Of a DNA stretch of 64,000 nucleotides, positions 53,213-63,026 are shown piece by piece. The DNA comes from Triplophysa rosa (taxonomy: Eukaryota > Chordata > Actinopteri > Cypriniformes > Nemacheilidae): positions 21,113,651 to 21,177,650 of the forward strand of contig NC_079891.1 in the NCBI RefSeq assembly GCF_024868665.1, given 5' to 3'. How positions within the stretch are numbered: the stretch's first letter is position 1; every line of letters begins with the position of its first letter. The notes under the pieces are model-generated. The model was not told where the DNA came from and made no database searches. It saw only the letters and a program-made list of their open reading frames with translations. The translations under genes and the position numbers were made by a program.

Positions 53213-54545
53213 TATATGTTAAGCTCTTCAATCTCTTCGAGATCTTCTAGACTCTTCCAGACTGCTGGATTTACGACGCAGAGCAGCAGACTTCTCCCTC
53301 TCGATAGCGGACTTCCCCTGGGCGTCTCGGCAGCGAGCTACAGACCTAAAAGAGCAAATTTCTCACAGTTGCGAGCATGTCTCGCAGCTGTGTCCTTGGG
53401 TGTAACAGACTCATCCCTGAGTCAGACGGGCACAACACCCTCACCCTTGGGGCTCAAGCATGCTGAGGCAGGATTTGTTGATCCGGCATATTCTGTCTGC
53501 GAGAACATGGCGATTAAGGTGTTGCGGTCACGGCTGGCTACGTTCTTTGTGAGCGCTGCCGCCACCCTGTCTGATTCCCAGGCGAGTTCGACTGCCATTT
53601 CGGCGAGGTCGACCGCTTCGGCAAGCAGTGGGGGTGGTTTGGGGGTACCTATGGATGTTGCTCCATCAGCTTTGGCTTCGCGGACCACCCATACCCCAGC
53701 ACGCTCAACTGGCTCGTCCCCGATGGGCGGCGGTGGACCGTCCCTTAGCGGGCAGACTCAACAGAGGGATGAAGACGAACTCTCTGTCATTGCGTCGGAC
53801 AGCTACCTCCTGGCATCAGATGCGGAAGACCTATCTGAGCTCCCGCCCCCGGGCAGTCGAGCTCAAGATGAGGCCGACGCTGAGATGTCAGCCATGCTTA
53901 CCTGGTCAGCGACGGCTGAAACGCTCGCGGGTGGATTCATGGTTTCTCGGGATGGAGCATGGTCAAAAGCCACGCGCCGCCCGGTGCCATTCTTCCCGGA
54001 AGTGCATGAGGAGCTCACTAAGTCCTGGAATGCGCCATTCTCGGCGTGTTCCCGACTAGCGGGCTCAGGTGCTGTTACTTCCCTGGATGGTGGGGCGGCC
54101 AAAGGTCCAAGAGAGGCATCTGTGGCTCAATCTTGCACAGATGGATGACACCCAGAAAGCCTGCCTTCTGGATGCACCCATTTCGCAAGCTGGACTGTTC
54201 GGTGACACCATGGAGGATGTCACAACAATTCTCTGCGGTGCAGAAGCAGCCCAGCCTGCTTCCCAGCAGCCCCGCCCCCCGGCGGTGGCTCCTCCGGTAC
54301 CAGGGCCCTCCCAGACGATGGCACGCCAGAGGCGCAGACCCCCGTGGAGGAAGGCATCTACGCCCGTCAGCCCGCTAAGAAATTCTCTAAGCGGCCCTGA
54401 CGGGAAGAACCCAGGGAGTTTAACATCGGGCACCTACCCCGGCCATTCCATCGCCCACGGGTCGGAGAGGGACGCTGCCTGGCGCCCAAATTCTCACAAA
54501 AAGAGTTTTTCCTCCCTGGGTTTTCTCTCTCCACAGCACCCTTGA
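53210..54545 (+). pseudogene. DIRS gag-like protein, frame-broken
   Basis: The main frame is 53210-54148. It reads LPLGVSAASYRPKRANFSQL, a Ser/Ala-rich middle, then FPEVHEELTKSWNAPFSACS, which parallels VHEELCKTWNAP of the 42-kb copy. After about 54100 the gag-like reading continues in the 54069-54545 frame with LNLAQMDDTQKACLLDAPIS and SHKKSFSSLGFLS. So at least one frameshift is present. The true start probably lies upstream of the Tc1 insertion (before 51990), so this gene is also split by that element. No enzymatic motif. Confidence 0.6.
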
Positions 54546-54713
54546 CTCGACGGTGTCCTGGACAAAATACGCTGCTGGCCGCAACCTCCACCAGACGTTG
54601 CATCATTTAGCGACACCAAGCAAGTAAGTCAACAGAGCCGTCAACCTCCCCGGGGTTTCGCCCTGTGCGAGGCGACCGCTCTGTCAGCCACCGAATCAGC
54701 CTCCCACGGCACA

Positions 54714-55127
54714 TTGACGCAGATCGTCCGTCTGGTTCCGCTGTCACGGTTCTTGGGCGCTTGGCTAGAGTGCACCAGCCCGTCACACTGGCTAGAGACG
54801 ACGATCCGTATCGGTTATGCGATCCAGTTTGCCAGGTGCCAGCCCAAGTTTCGGGGCATTCTCCACACCTCGGTTCGAAGGGAGAACACTCCCGTGCTTC
54901 GGGCCGAGGTTGCCACCCTTCTGGCGAAAGGTATGGAACTAGACTCTCTCCGTATGTCAGCGCGTCTCACCGACGAGCGTGAAAAGTCGGTGCTGAACTG
55001 TCTGAAACTTGTCAGGCGGACTCCAGCGGTCCCTCTGAAACATTTTCAGAGGCTCATGGGGCACATTGCGTCCTCGACAGGGGTAATCCCTATCGGGTTG
55101 ATGCACATGCGACCGCTTCAGAACTAG
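54714..55127 (+). pseudogene. DIRS reverse transcriptase with the catalytic core deleted
   Basis: It reads RIGYAIQFARCQPKFRGILH and VLRAEVATLLAKG, the start of DIRS RT. It then jumps directly to MELDSLRMSARLTDEREKSV and FQRLMGHIASSTGVIPIGLM, the region after the active site. The intervening palm (PYFIVPKKGG, LKDAYFHVS, YLDDW, all seen in other copies here) is missing at the KG|ME join, although the frame is kept. It cannot polymerise. A clean internal deletion, not gradual decay. Confidence 0.75.
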
Positions 55128-55271
55128 TTTCAGAGTCGTGTTCCCTGGACGGTATGGGACACCGGCACCAGGCGTATTACGGTAACGCCTCAGTGCCTTC
55201 GCACCCTCACCCCTTGGTCAGACCTGACTTTTCTCTGAGAGGGGTTTCCACTCCGGCAGATTTCGAGGAGT

Positions 55272-56108
55272 GTCGTGGTCACGACAGACGCCTCCCTGCA
55301 GGGGTAGGGTGCCATGTGCAACGGGCACGCAGTATCGGGGCAGTGGACAGGTCCCCGGCTGTGGTGGCACATCAACTGCCTAGAATTGCTGGCTGTCCTT
55401 ATGACACTGAGGAGGCTCCAACCCCTCGTGCAGGACAAACACGTGCTGGTCCGGTTGGACAGTGCGGCTGCCGTGGTGTACATCAATCACCAAGGTGGCA
55501 TATGCTCCTGGCAGATGTCACGACTCGCCCAACGCCTCCTGCTCTGGAGTCAGCAGGTGATCAAGTCCCTGCGAACCACTTTCATCCCGGGCGACCTGAA
55601 CCAGACGGCCGATGCGCTCTCTCGTCAGGGGACACCCTACGCAGTCCGGTTCATATGGGAGCGGTTCGGCCAGGCGCAGGTGCACCTGTTTGCCTCCCTG
55701 GACTCCACCCATTGCCCGCTTTGGTACTCCCTGACCGAGGGACCCCTCGGCATGTATGCCTTAGCACACAGCTGGCCACAGGACAAGCGGAAGTATGCCT
55801 TCCCCGCAGTGAGCCTCTCCAAACAGAGATTGGCGCACTGGATTGTGGATGCCATTGCTTTGGCATACCAGTCCCAAGATCGCCCGTGCCCGCTTGCAGT
55901 GATAGCCCACTCCACCTGGGGTATGGCCTCCTCGTGGGCACTGGCTCAGGGCGCCTCTCTGGTAGACATATGTAGTGCTGTGGGTTGGGCTACGCCCAGT
56001 ACCTTCGCAAGGTTTTACAACCTCCCCGTGGAACCAATGTCAGCCTGTGTCTACGGCAACTGGGTTGGGCGTTCGCCTGCGAAAGTGCCTTCTCCCCTTT
56101 CCAAATGA
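55272..56108 (+). pseudogene. DIRS RNase H joined to the end of the tyrosine recombinase
   Basis: In one frame: VVVTTDASLQG, a TAG stop at 55305-55307 where other DIRS have Trp, then NCLELLAVLMTLRRL, VLVRLDSAAAVVYINHQGG and GDLNQTADALSRQG, the RNase H region with its acidic residues. After YAFPAVSL it passes to LSKQRLAHWIVDAIALAYQS and HSTWGMASSWALAQGASLVD with GWATPSTFARFYNLPV, the C-terminal tyrosine-recombinase motifs including the FY catalytic-Tyr position. The usual HxxR arginine is Trp, and the recombinase N-terminal half is missing. RNase H degrades RNA in hybrids; the recombinase would integrate circular DNA without target duplication. Inactive. Confidence 0.8.
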
Positions 56109-57150
56109 GTCTAGCATGCTATTTTAGCCTCCCTACTTGCCCCCTTAGGGTGAAGTACAGGCATTCCATCCATCACTAAGCATTGGCAATTATGGTAACA
56201 GACCAGGCGGAGCGGTCTGTTGTAACAAAGTCCAGTGCTGGTAGAGTCACCCCTGCTCAGGTGGACCCCTATACTTGGACTGTTACCCCATACGTAGTGA
56301 CTCCCCTACAGGGTTGTTCCGTATGTTGAATTCCTCACTCTTGGATCCCCTGTCGGTGAACCTGTGACCTCCCCTCTGGTGAATACTCCACCTGGGTTCT
56401 GTCCCCTCTATTCGGGCTGGCACAACTTTCCCACATGTTGTTCTCCCCACATGTTGAGACCATGTTGGTGTCTCCACATGTAACCTCCCCTTGTGGTAGG
56501 ATGTGGCCTCCGTAACACACTCTTCAACGAGGAGAGCAGTGTTTCCCCAGTGTTCCTTACGGCGCCGGGCGGCGTCTCGCTAATAGAGACGAACACCACC
56601 GTCCGCGATGGCCGTCAGTATGAGCATCTCAGGGTATGCTACGAAGTACTGATCCCACTGGCAGATTACGTCTCGCAGTAGCGTTCACTTGTGACTCGCT
56701 AGGCCAGTCAGTGTCGCTCCTCTGGAGGTCATGATACGGCTCAGCGCCGTGGCGTGTAAACATAGGTCCCCAGTCTGTCTCTCAACACAACGTCAAGAGA
56801 CTGACTGAAGGGGAACATCTCGGTTACGACTGTAACCTCCGTTCCCTGATGGAGGGAACGAGATGTTGTGTCTTCATGCCACAATGCTTCGCTGACCCGC
56901 TGCAGTTACAGGGAGATGCCTCTCAGGTTCCTCAGCCCAAAAGACGAGTGAATGGCTGCCGCCATTTCCCTTTTATACCCGTTTGCACGGGGCGGGGACT
57001 GGCATGCGTGTGCCATTCGCCAAGCCCATTGGCGTTTTAAAATTCCTCTTGGAGATGATAGGTTCTCAAGATCAAACCCCAGTCTGTCTCTCAACACAAC
57101 ATCTCGTTCCATCCTTCAGGGAACGGAGGTTACAGTCGTAACCAAGACGG
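56109..57150 (+). mobile_element. DIRS 3' region and right terminal repeat
   Basis: It corresponds to 1-890 in order. After the recombinase end it holds GTGACTCCCCTACAGGG-type non-coding sequence, then the hairpin arms (GGTTACGACTGTAACCTCCG near 56821 and its inverse near 57120), then the right terminal repeat with TTTTATACCCGTTTGCACGG. No gene. Confidence 0.75.
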
Positions 57151-57582
57151 TTTCTTTTAAAGAGAAGTTCACCCAAAAATGAAAATTCTTTTATAATTTT
57201 TATAATCTCTTTAATTACTTCAATCATTGTTAAAGCAATGCTTCACCTAAATTAGTTGTGATCATTCGAATTCTGATAATGTAATGATGTTTGTCCTGCC
57301 ATGTGTCACACAAGTAGACTTAATAGAAATCCTCCTCTTAGAAATCTTTTTTAGGCCTTTTATTCTTTGTTTTGTCTTTTAAGCTTGACAAATCATAAAC
57401 TTGTGGTTATGGCAAGAGCTTTTTTAATCAACAATCAAATGTTGGAACAACATAAGCAAGATTTAATTATGACAAAAAAATGTGTATACTGTGTATTAAT
57501 TAGCACAGTGTGTGTTTTGGGTTTAGTGTTAACAACACTAATCTCAAAATAATCTCATGGCATTTTTCAATGTAGCGATATA
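57151..57582. other. Spacer between DIRS and Tc1 copy B
   Basis: It starts with TTTAAAGAGAAGTTCACCCA, a truncated end of the cyprinid MITE, then AT-rich sequence. No gene; the short frame at 57367-57552 is unsupported. Confidence 0.4.
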
Positions 57583-58803
57583 CACTCACCTAAAGGATTA
57601 TTAGGAACACCATACTAATACGGTGTTTGACCCCCTTTCGCCTTCAGAACTGCCTTAATTCTACGTGGCATTGATTCAACAAGGTGCTGAAAGCATTCTT
57701 TAGAAATGTTGGCCCATATTGATAGGATAGCATCTTGCAGTTGATGGAGATTTGTGGGATGCACATCCAGGGCACGAAGCTCCCGTTCCACCACATCCCA
57801 AAGATGTTCTATCGGGTTGAGATCTGGTGACTGTGGGGGCCATTCTAGTACAGTGAACTCATTGTCATGTTCAAGAAACCAATTTGAAATGATTCGAGCT
57901 TTGTGACATGGTGCATTATCCTGCTGGAAGTAGCCATTAGAGGATGGGTACATGGTGGTCATAAAGGGATGGACATGGTCAGAAACAATGCTCAGGTAGG
58001 CCGTGGCATTTAAACGATGCCCAATTGGCACTAAGGGGCCTAAAGTGTGCCAAGAAAACATCCCCCACACCATTACACCACCACCACCAGCCTGCACAGT
58101 GGTAACAAGGCATGATGGATCCATGTTCTCATTCTGTTTACGCCAAATTCTGACTCTACCATTTGAATGTCTCAACAGAAATCGAGACTCATCAGACCAG
58201 GCAACATTTTTCCAGTCTTCAACTGTCCAATTTTGGTGAGCTCGTGCAAATTGTAGCCTCTTTTTCCTATTTGTAGTGGAGATGAGTGGTACCCGGTGGG
58301 GTCTTCTGCTGTTGTAGCCCATCTGCCTCAAGGTTGTGCGTGTTGTGGCTTCACAAATGCTTTGCTGCATACCTCGGTTGTAACGAGTGGTTATTTCAGT
58401 CAAAGTTGCTCTTCTATCAGCTTGAATCAGTCGGCCCATTCTCCTCTGACCTCTAGCATCAACAAGGCATTTTCGCCCACAGGACTGCCGCATACTGGAT
58501 GTTTTTCCCTTTTCACACCATTCTTTGTAAACCCTAGAAATGGTTGTGCGTGAAAATCCCAGTAACTGAGCAGATTGTGAAATACTCAGACCGGCCCGTC
58601 TGGCACCAACAACCATGCCACGCTCAAAATTGCTTAAATCACCTTTCTTTCCCATTCTGACATTCAGTTTGGAGTTCAGGAGATTGTCTTGACCAGGACC
58701 ACACCCCTAAATGCATTGAAGCAACTGCCATGTGATTGGTTGATTAGATAATTGCATTAATGAGAAATTGAACAGGTGTTCCTAATAATCCTTTAGGTGA
58801 GTG
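57583..58803 (-). mobile_element. Tc1/mariner transposon (DD36E type), intact copy B, inverted
   Basis: 1221 bp between TA dinucleotides (57581-57582 and 58804-58805), with the same 29-bp termini as copy A. Every stretch I compared (both untranslated regions, the gene start and the gene end) is identical to copy A in reverse complement. Confidence 0.95.
57615..58655 (-). CDS. Tc1/mariner transposase, DD36E
   Basis: 346 codons on the minus strand from an ATG at 58655. The protein is residue-for-residue identical to that at 52140-53180: paired-like N-terminal domain, Asp155, Asp246 and Glu283, with 36 residues between the last two, and no stop or frameshift. The complete element retains both termini, so it should be recognisable by its own product. 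Being an identical and intact pair with copy A, it implies recent movement or gene conversion. If convergent or antisense transcription occurs from the host gene at 62920 (also minus strand), this gene would be read in the sense direction. Confidence 0.95.
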   Translation of the reverse strand: MGKKGDLSNFERGMVVGARRAGLSISQSAQLLGFSRTTISRVYKEWCEKGKTSSMRQSCGRKCLVDARGQRRMGRLIQADRRATLTEITTRYNRGMQQSICEATTRTTLRQMGYNSRRPHRVPLISTTNRKKRLQFARAHQNWTVEDWKNVAWSDESRFLLRHSNGRVRIWRKQNENMDPSCLVTTVQAGGGGVMVWGMFSWHTLGPLVPIGHRLNATAYLSIVSDHVHPFMTTMYPSSNGYFQQDNAPCHKARIISNWFLEHDNEFTVLEWPPQSPDLNPIEHLWDVVERELRALDVHPTNLHQLQDAILSIWANISKECFQHLVESMPRRIKAVLKAKGGQTPY

Positions 58804-58805
58804 TA

Positions 58806-59542
58806 TGTAATTCATGCGTTATTTAGCACTTTATACATCTCAGCTTCCTCCCAGTACGAATACAATTTTTAAATGAATTTTATATCATTCAATCCTGTAG
58901 AATATTGCAGCTAAAAGCAGCGCAAAAGAACGTTTGTTAATAAAATAATTTGCGCGTCAATGTAAGTGATTTGTCTTTGTTTACTTTATATTTTTTAAAT
59001 TAAAAAACTAAAAATTTAAGAAAAATCCAAAGATTTTTTATATGTCATCTATAATATCTGTTATCCATCTTATTTTGTTTTTTCAATAATATTTAATTAT
59101 AAATGCACAGTAAAGGTATGTTTAACATAGGCATTTTATTGTTGTGTTTTTATTAAATATTAATGAACCACAAACTAAGCATTCGTTTTAAAGTAGGCCT
59201 AAGTGGGAAAAGAACAAAAAAATACAACGCGAGTATATCATGTGATACGTCTTATTCGTCTTATTCTGATAATAATAAATAATGTTAATAATACTTTTTG
59301 TTGAAGGAAAGGGAATAATCTATATATAACTTTAAAGATCAAAATAAGTTTATTTCCTCATCAGCACATCTCTAATGGGCTACAACTCGATTGTTACTTA
59401 TATTTGGGATATTTAAAGAAGTTTTATTATTTAAAACTTGACAAGTTTTTTTGTTAAAGGTTTTAAATGTCAAAATTCTAGACTACATAAGTGAAACTCA
59501 CTTTTCAAAGAATACAATAAATAGCCTTATTTGAAGTCTTAG
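58806..59542. other. No gene recognised
   Basis: Very AT-rich, no motif recognised. Confidence 0.4.
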
Positions 59543-59819
59543 AGGCTGTGTCCACCGAGGCGTTTACGCCTGCGGCCGGCGTTTTTTCAATTGTTTCCTA
59601 TGGAAACGCCGCGCTTTAAAAAAAAGCCATCAGCTGACGGTTTTTTTCCGCGCTCTGCGCTGGTGCGATGCGTTTTTTTCACGCTCAGCGCCGGCGTTCG
59701 ACCGATCGCCCTGAGTTGAAAAATGCTCAACTTTGGGCAGAACGCTGCGCCTGCAGCGGGCGTTTTCAGCCGAGCTCCTGCCGTTTTCAGCCGCGTAAAT
59801 GCTCGGTGGACACAGCCCC
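59543..59819. mobile_element. GC-rich MITE with GGCTGTGTCCACCGAG termini
   Basis: AGGCTGTGTCCACCGAGGCG at the left and inverted GCTCGGTGGACACAGCC at the right. The GC-rich interior contains GCCGGCGTTTT and GCGCTGCGC words. A known type of fish non-autonomous element, no coding content. Confidence 0.65.
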
Positions 59820-60835
59820 TTATTTGGTTATTATAAGCAAAAGATCAATTTAAAAACTGTTTAGCCCGATTAATCAAAAAAACAATCGTCCAATTATACG
59901 GTTATTAAAATAATCGTTAGTTTCTGCCCTAATTTATTGTGTATGTCAAGCTTTATGTACTTTTACTACTTTTTGCTCCTTTTTCATTATTTTTCAGATT
60001 GTTATTTATCTTTTCAGAATTGTGTATCTGTTACATTGTGAAGCAGTTGGAAAAGTGTTTCTGTAAAAGGAAACCTTTATGCTTCTGTTATAGATGCAAA
60101 TCTGATTGTCACCTTCACATGATGTAAAATAGAATGACTCCAAAGGTAATATACAACTTGTCTGCAGATTTTTTATTTGTTGTGTGTTTTCTATATTGGG
60201 GTGGCCGATGGGGGGCGCCAATACTGATCTTGCATACCCCTCAGAAAATGTGCAGTTGCGCCCCTGCCTAAAAGAGCACTTCCATGATCTCATGTGTTTA
60301 AGCAACATTTCCAATCCCATGGATCTAAGGAGCTCAGTGTAAAGAAGTGTTAAAGGAGCTCAGCTTAGTATAAAGTCATGTTTCTCCCATATTCTATATT
60401 ATTTAGAGAACAGCTTTTTTATTGATTTTTAACACAGTTCAAGAATTACTGTGCTTTTGTGTTGCTGGAGCTGTATTTATGCACAGATATATGCATAAAT
60501 ATGTAAACAAGAGCTAAAAGCCAAGCGTACTTTATGATAATCAGGCAGACAATAATTACTTTCATTACAATAGATGGTAGACTAAACGTGCAAAAACTAG
60601 TAAGCTTCATTACATGATAATATAACCAGACTGTCATATTCTCTGACTCTCTTGCTTTCTCTTGTGGATATACAATTTGCTGCCTCTCTGATGAAGTTAA
60701 CAGACTAATTAAGACGAAGGAAAACTTGTTTCCCAAGGGCAGTCTCTCCAATCCACCGCTAATTAAATCTAGAAAGTGTGAGTGATACACAGCCAGATCA
60801 GATGTGAAGGCAAATTTCATGATGAAGAGAGAGAT

Positions 60836-60881
<46 letters not shown>

Positions 60882-60937
60882 ACTAAAATTTTGACGTTAT
60901 AGTTTTACGAGACACATGTATAGAGCCTTGATACACA
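59820..60937. other. No gene; candidate conserved block at about 60690-60835, (GA)n at 60828-60878
   Basis: A GA dinucleotide microsatellite lies at 60828-60878. 60690-60825 has TTAACAGACTAATTAAGACG and CCACCGCTAATTAAATC, homeodomain-type words in non-repetitive sequence, so a regulatory element is possible but unproven. The minus frame 60446-60820 is not supported as a gene. Confidence 0.3.
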
Positions 60938-61250
60938 TACAGTACCAGTCAAAAATGTGGAAACGCTTGACTAAAATGTTTCTAATAGTCTTAAAAATCT
61001 TTTGATATCAAGGTGTATGCTTAAATGTCTGAAAACACTTTTGTAGACAAAAATATCATTGTGCTAACATATACATTTTTTTCTGAAGCAGCAAAGCATG
61101 CATCACACAGTAACCCAGATCCCCACGTTGCACACACGCAATTAACATAATTCCCACAGTTACAGTTGCCCTACTCCAGAGTTTTGATTAGTTAACTTAT
61201 TTTGAAAGGTGCAAAAAATAAAGCTTTCAATTTTTTTGACTGGTAGTGTA
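60938..61250. mobile_element. Tc1/mariner-type MITE (CAGTACCAGTCAAAAA termini)
   Basis: TA-CAGTACCAGTCAAAAATGTG at the left and inverted TTTTTTTGACTGGTAGTG-TA at the right, with TA on both sides (60938-60939 and 61249-61250). The roughly 310-bp body has no gene. A different family from the DD36E copies. Confidence 0.65.
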
Positions 61251-61849
61251 CAGTATTGGTCAGGTGATTACATAACTCAAGTTACTCTACCATTGGAACT
61301 ATTTATGTTGCTGCATTTTACCCTGATGTTATTGGAATATTTCAACATATCCTCCAACCCATGCGACATACGTATGTCGTTTGTCCCTTCCTCAAATATG
61401 ACAAACACGAGCGTTTACTAAATTAGCACCTCTCCCGACTGCAGGCAAAACTGTCGCCTACCGTCAGGGATGGAAAGAGTACTGGAAATTTGTACTTAAG
61501 TACAAGTACTGTTACATTGCTGAAATTGTACTCAATTACAAGTAAAAGTACTGGTGTTAAAAAAGTAATTGCAGGGCTCCCACTCTTCTTGAAAGTGCTT
61601 GAAAGTATTTGAATTTCTGACATATGAATTCAAGGACTGGAAAGTATTTGAAAACAGACATAGGTACTTGAAAGTGCTTAAATTAAACAAACTAGATTTT
61701 GTTAGTTGCAGCGCTGTTAAAAATATTGGTTAGTGTTGCCGAAGCCAGAACAAAAAAACGTTGCTGAAATGGGGGAAAGCAGGAAGAACTTAAAAAAAGA
61801 GGCTTTGAGCGGATAAATCGTGATCATGTGCAGTGCTGCGTAAATCGTC
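61251..61849. repeat. Degraded repeats
   Basis: GGGATGGAAAGAGTACTGGA and GTACTTAAGTACAAGTACTG (61468-61560) are a piece of a common fish element. 61574-61680 repeats CTTGAAAGTGCTTGAAAGTA-type words. No gene. Confidence 0.35.
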
Positions 61850-62442
61850 TCGGTTATGGATGTAACCTTAGTTTCCCTGATGGAGGACAGATGGGGTTTG
61901 CTCTTGAGAACCTATCAACTTCTGACTAGTTTAGAAAAGGCCAATGAAATTGGCGAATGAAATTTGCATGCCGGACTCCGCCCCCGGATATCCGGGTATA
62001 AAAGGGAGACGGCGTGCTGCATTCATTCACCTTTTGGTCTGAGGAGCCTGAGCATCCCTCGACCGCTGCGGCGGGCAGCCAGCATTGTGGCAAGAAGGAC
62101 ACAACGTCTCGTTCCCTCCATCAGGGAACTGAGGTTACATCCGTAACCAAGACGTTCCCTTTCTGTCGGTCTCTCGACGTTGTGTCGAGCCGACAGATGG
62201 GGTTCCTATGGAAAACGCCACAGCGCTGTGCCGCGTCACAATCTCTAGCGGAGCGATGCTGACTGGCCCGGGCGAGTCAGACGTGAGCGCTAGCGCGAAA
62301 TTGTAACCGTCCAGTGGAGAAGTAGGGGGTCCCAGAGCTTTTTTGAAAAAAGGTGGGAAGCCCCTGCCACCGGCCGTCACGGGCGGAGGCCTTGATTCTC
62401 TAACAGCGAGAAGCCGCCCGGCACCGTAAGGACCACTTGGTA
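61850..62442 (-). mobile_element. DIRS retrotransposon, 3' end on the minus strand, cut by gap
   Basis: The reverse complement matches 1-890: terminal repeat (61895-62040, GGTATAAAAGGGAGACGGCG), hairpin segment (62098-62160, with ACACAACGTCTCGTTCCCTC) and the start of the 3' non-coding region (GGCCGTCACGGGCGGAGGCC). The coding part would lie in the gap. It belongs to the CTGTCGGTCTCTCGACG subfamily. Confidence 0.75.
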
Positions 62443-62835
62443 NNNNNNNNNNNNNNNNNNNNNNNNNNNNNNNNNNNNNNNNNNNNNNNNNNNNNNNNNN
62501 NNNNNNNNNNNNNNNNNNNNNNNNNNNNNNNNNNNNNNNNNNNNNNNNNNNNNNNNNNNNNNNNNNNNNNNNNNNNNNNNNNNNNNNNNNNNNNNNNNNN
62601 NNNNNNNNNNNNNNNNNNNNNNNNNNNNNNNNNNNNNNNNNNNNNNNNNNNNNNNNNNNNNNNNNNNNNNNNNNNNNNNNNNNNNNNNNNNNNNNNNNNN
62701 NNNNNNNNNNNNNNNNNNNNNNNNNNNNNNNNNNNNNNNNNNNNNNNNNNNNNNNNNNNNNNNNNNNNNNNNNNNNNNNNNNNNNNNNNNNNNNNNNNNN
62801 NNNNNNNNNNNNNNNNNNNNNNNNNNNNNNNNNNN
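62443..62835. other. Assembly gap (393 N)
   Basis: 393 N between the DIRS 3' region and an (AC)n microsatellite. Unlike the 100-N gap this looks like a size estimate. Confidence 0.95.

Positions 62836-62867
<32 letters not shown>
62836..62867. repeat. (AC)n microsatellite
   Basis: Sixteen AC units directly at the gap edge, followed by CGCGCAG. Confidence 0.9.
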
Positions 62868-62869
<2 letters not shown>

Positions 62870-62919
62870 GCAGTGAATGTAATCAGCCCAGCACGCTGGC
62901 AGATAGGGAATCAATTTAC

Positions 62920-63026
62920 CTGAATCCCGTCCAGGAGCTTGCTCATGCACCAGAAGCTGTCAGCCTCGATGTTCCGCAACACCTCTTCCTGCAAGCTGGA
63001 AACATTGAAATTTTCCACCTCTTCCT
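62920..63026 (-). CDS. tbc1d22b: TBC1 domain family member 22 (B-like), one internal exon
   Basis: A minus-strand exon of 107 bp bounded by a CTTTGCAG acceptor (after 63026) and a GTAAAT donor (before 62920). It contributes two bases of a split codon, then 35 codons ending in phase: EEVENFNVSSLQEEVLRNIE followed by ADSFWCMSKLLDGIQ. The ADSFWCMSKLLDGIQ block is highly conserved in the Rab-GAP TBC domain of TBC1D22A and B. ValGluAsnPhe and AspSerPheTrp fit B better than A (A has AspThrTyrTrp), from memory. TBC domains stimulate GTP hydrolysis by Rab GTPases; TBC1D22 proteins are linked to the Golgi. The following exon (starting with the block after GIQ) should lie at lower coordinates but was not found, so the intron may span much of the window. 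Confidence 0.85.

Larger units (their letters stand above)
49200..57150 (+). mobile_element. DIRS retrotransposon, both ends present, internally deleted and multiply invaded
   Basis: The left end GGTTCCCCTTCAGTCGGTCT and the right end near 57150 are inverted repeats: for example the reverse complement of GGTTCTCAAGATCAAACCCC at about 57060 lies at 49235-49265. Between them are gag-like, RT-fragment, RNase H and tyrosine-recombinase-end sequences, then a long 3' region with the complementary hairpin (about 56815-57145). A hAT element (49321-51892) and a Tc1 element (51992-53212) are inserted. It is a subfamily distinct from 41772 (CAGTCGGTCTCTCAACG versus CTGTCGGTCTCTCGACG). Confidence 0.85.

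Noticed and set aside
55190..55941. Long frames overlapping DIRS RNase H, including a 273-codon plus frame from 55154
   Set aside because: The 55272-56108 frame holds the RNase H and recombinase motifs, so the others are shadows.
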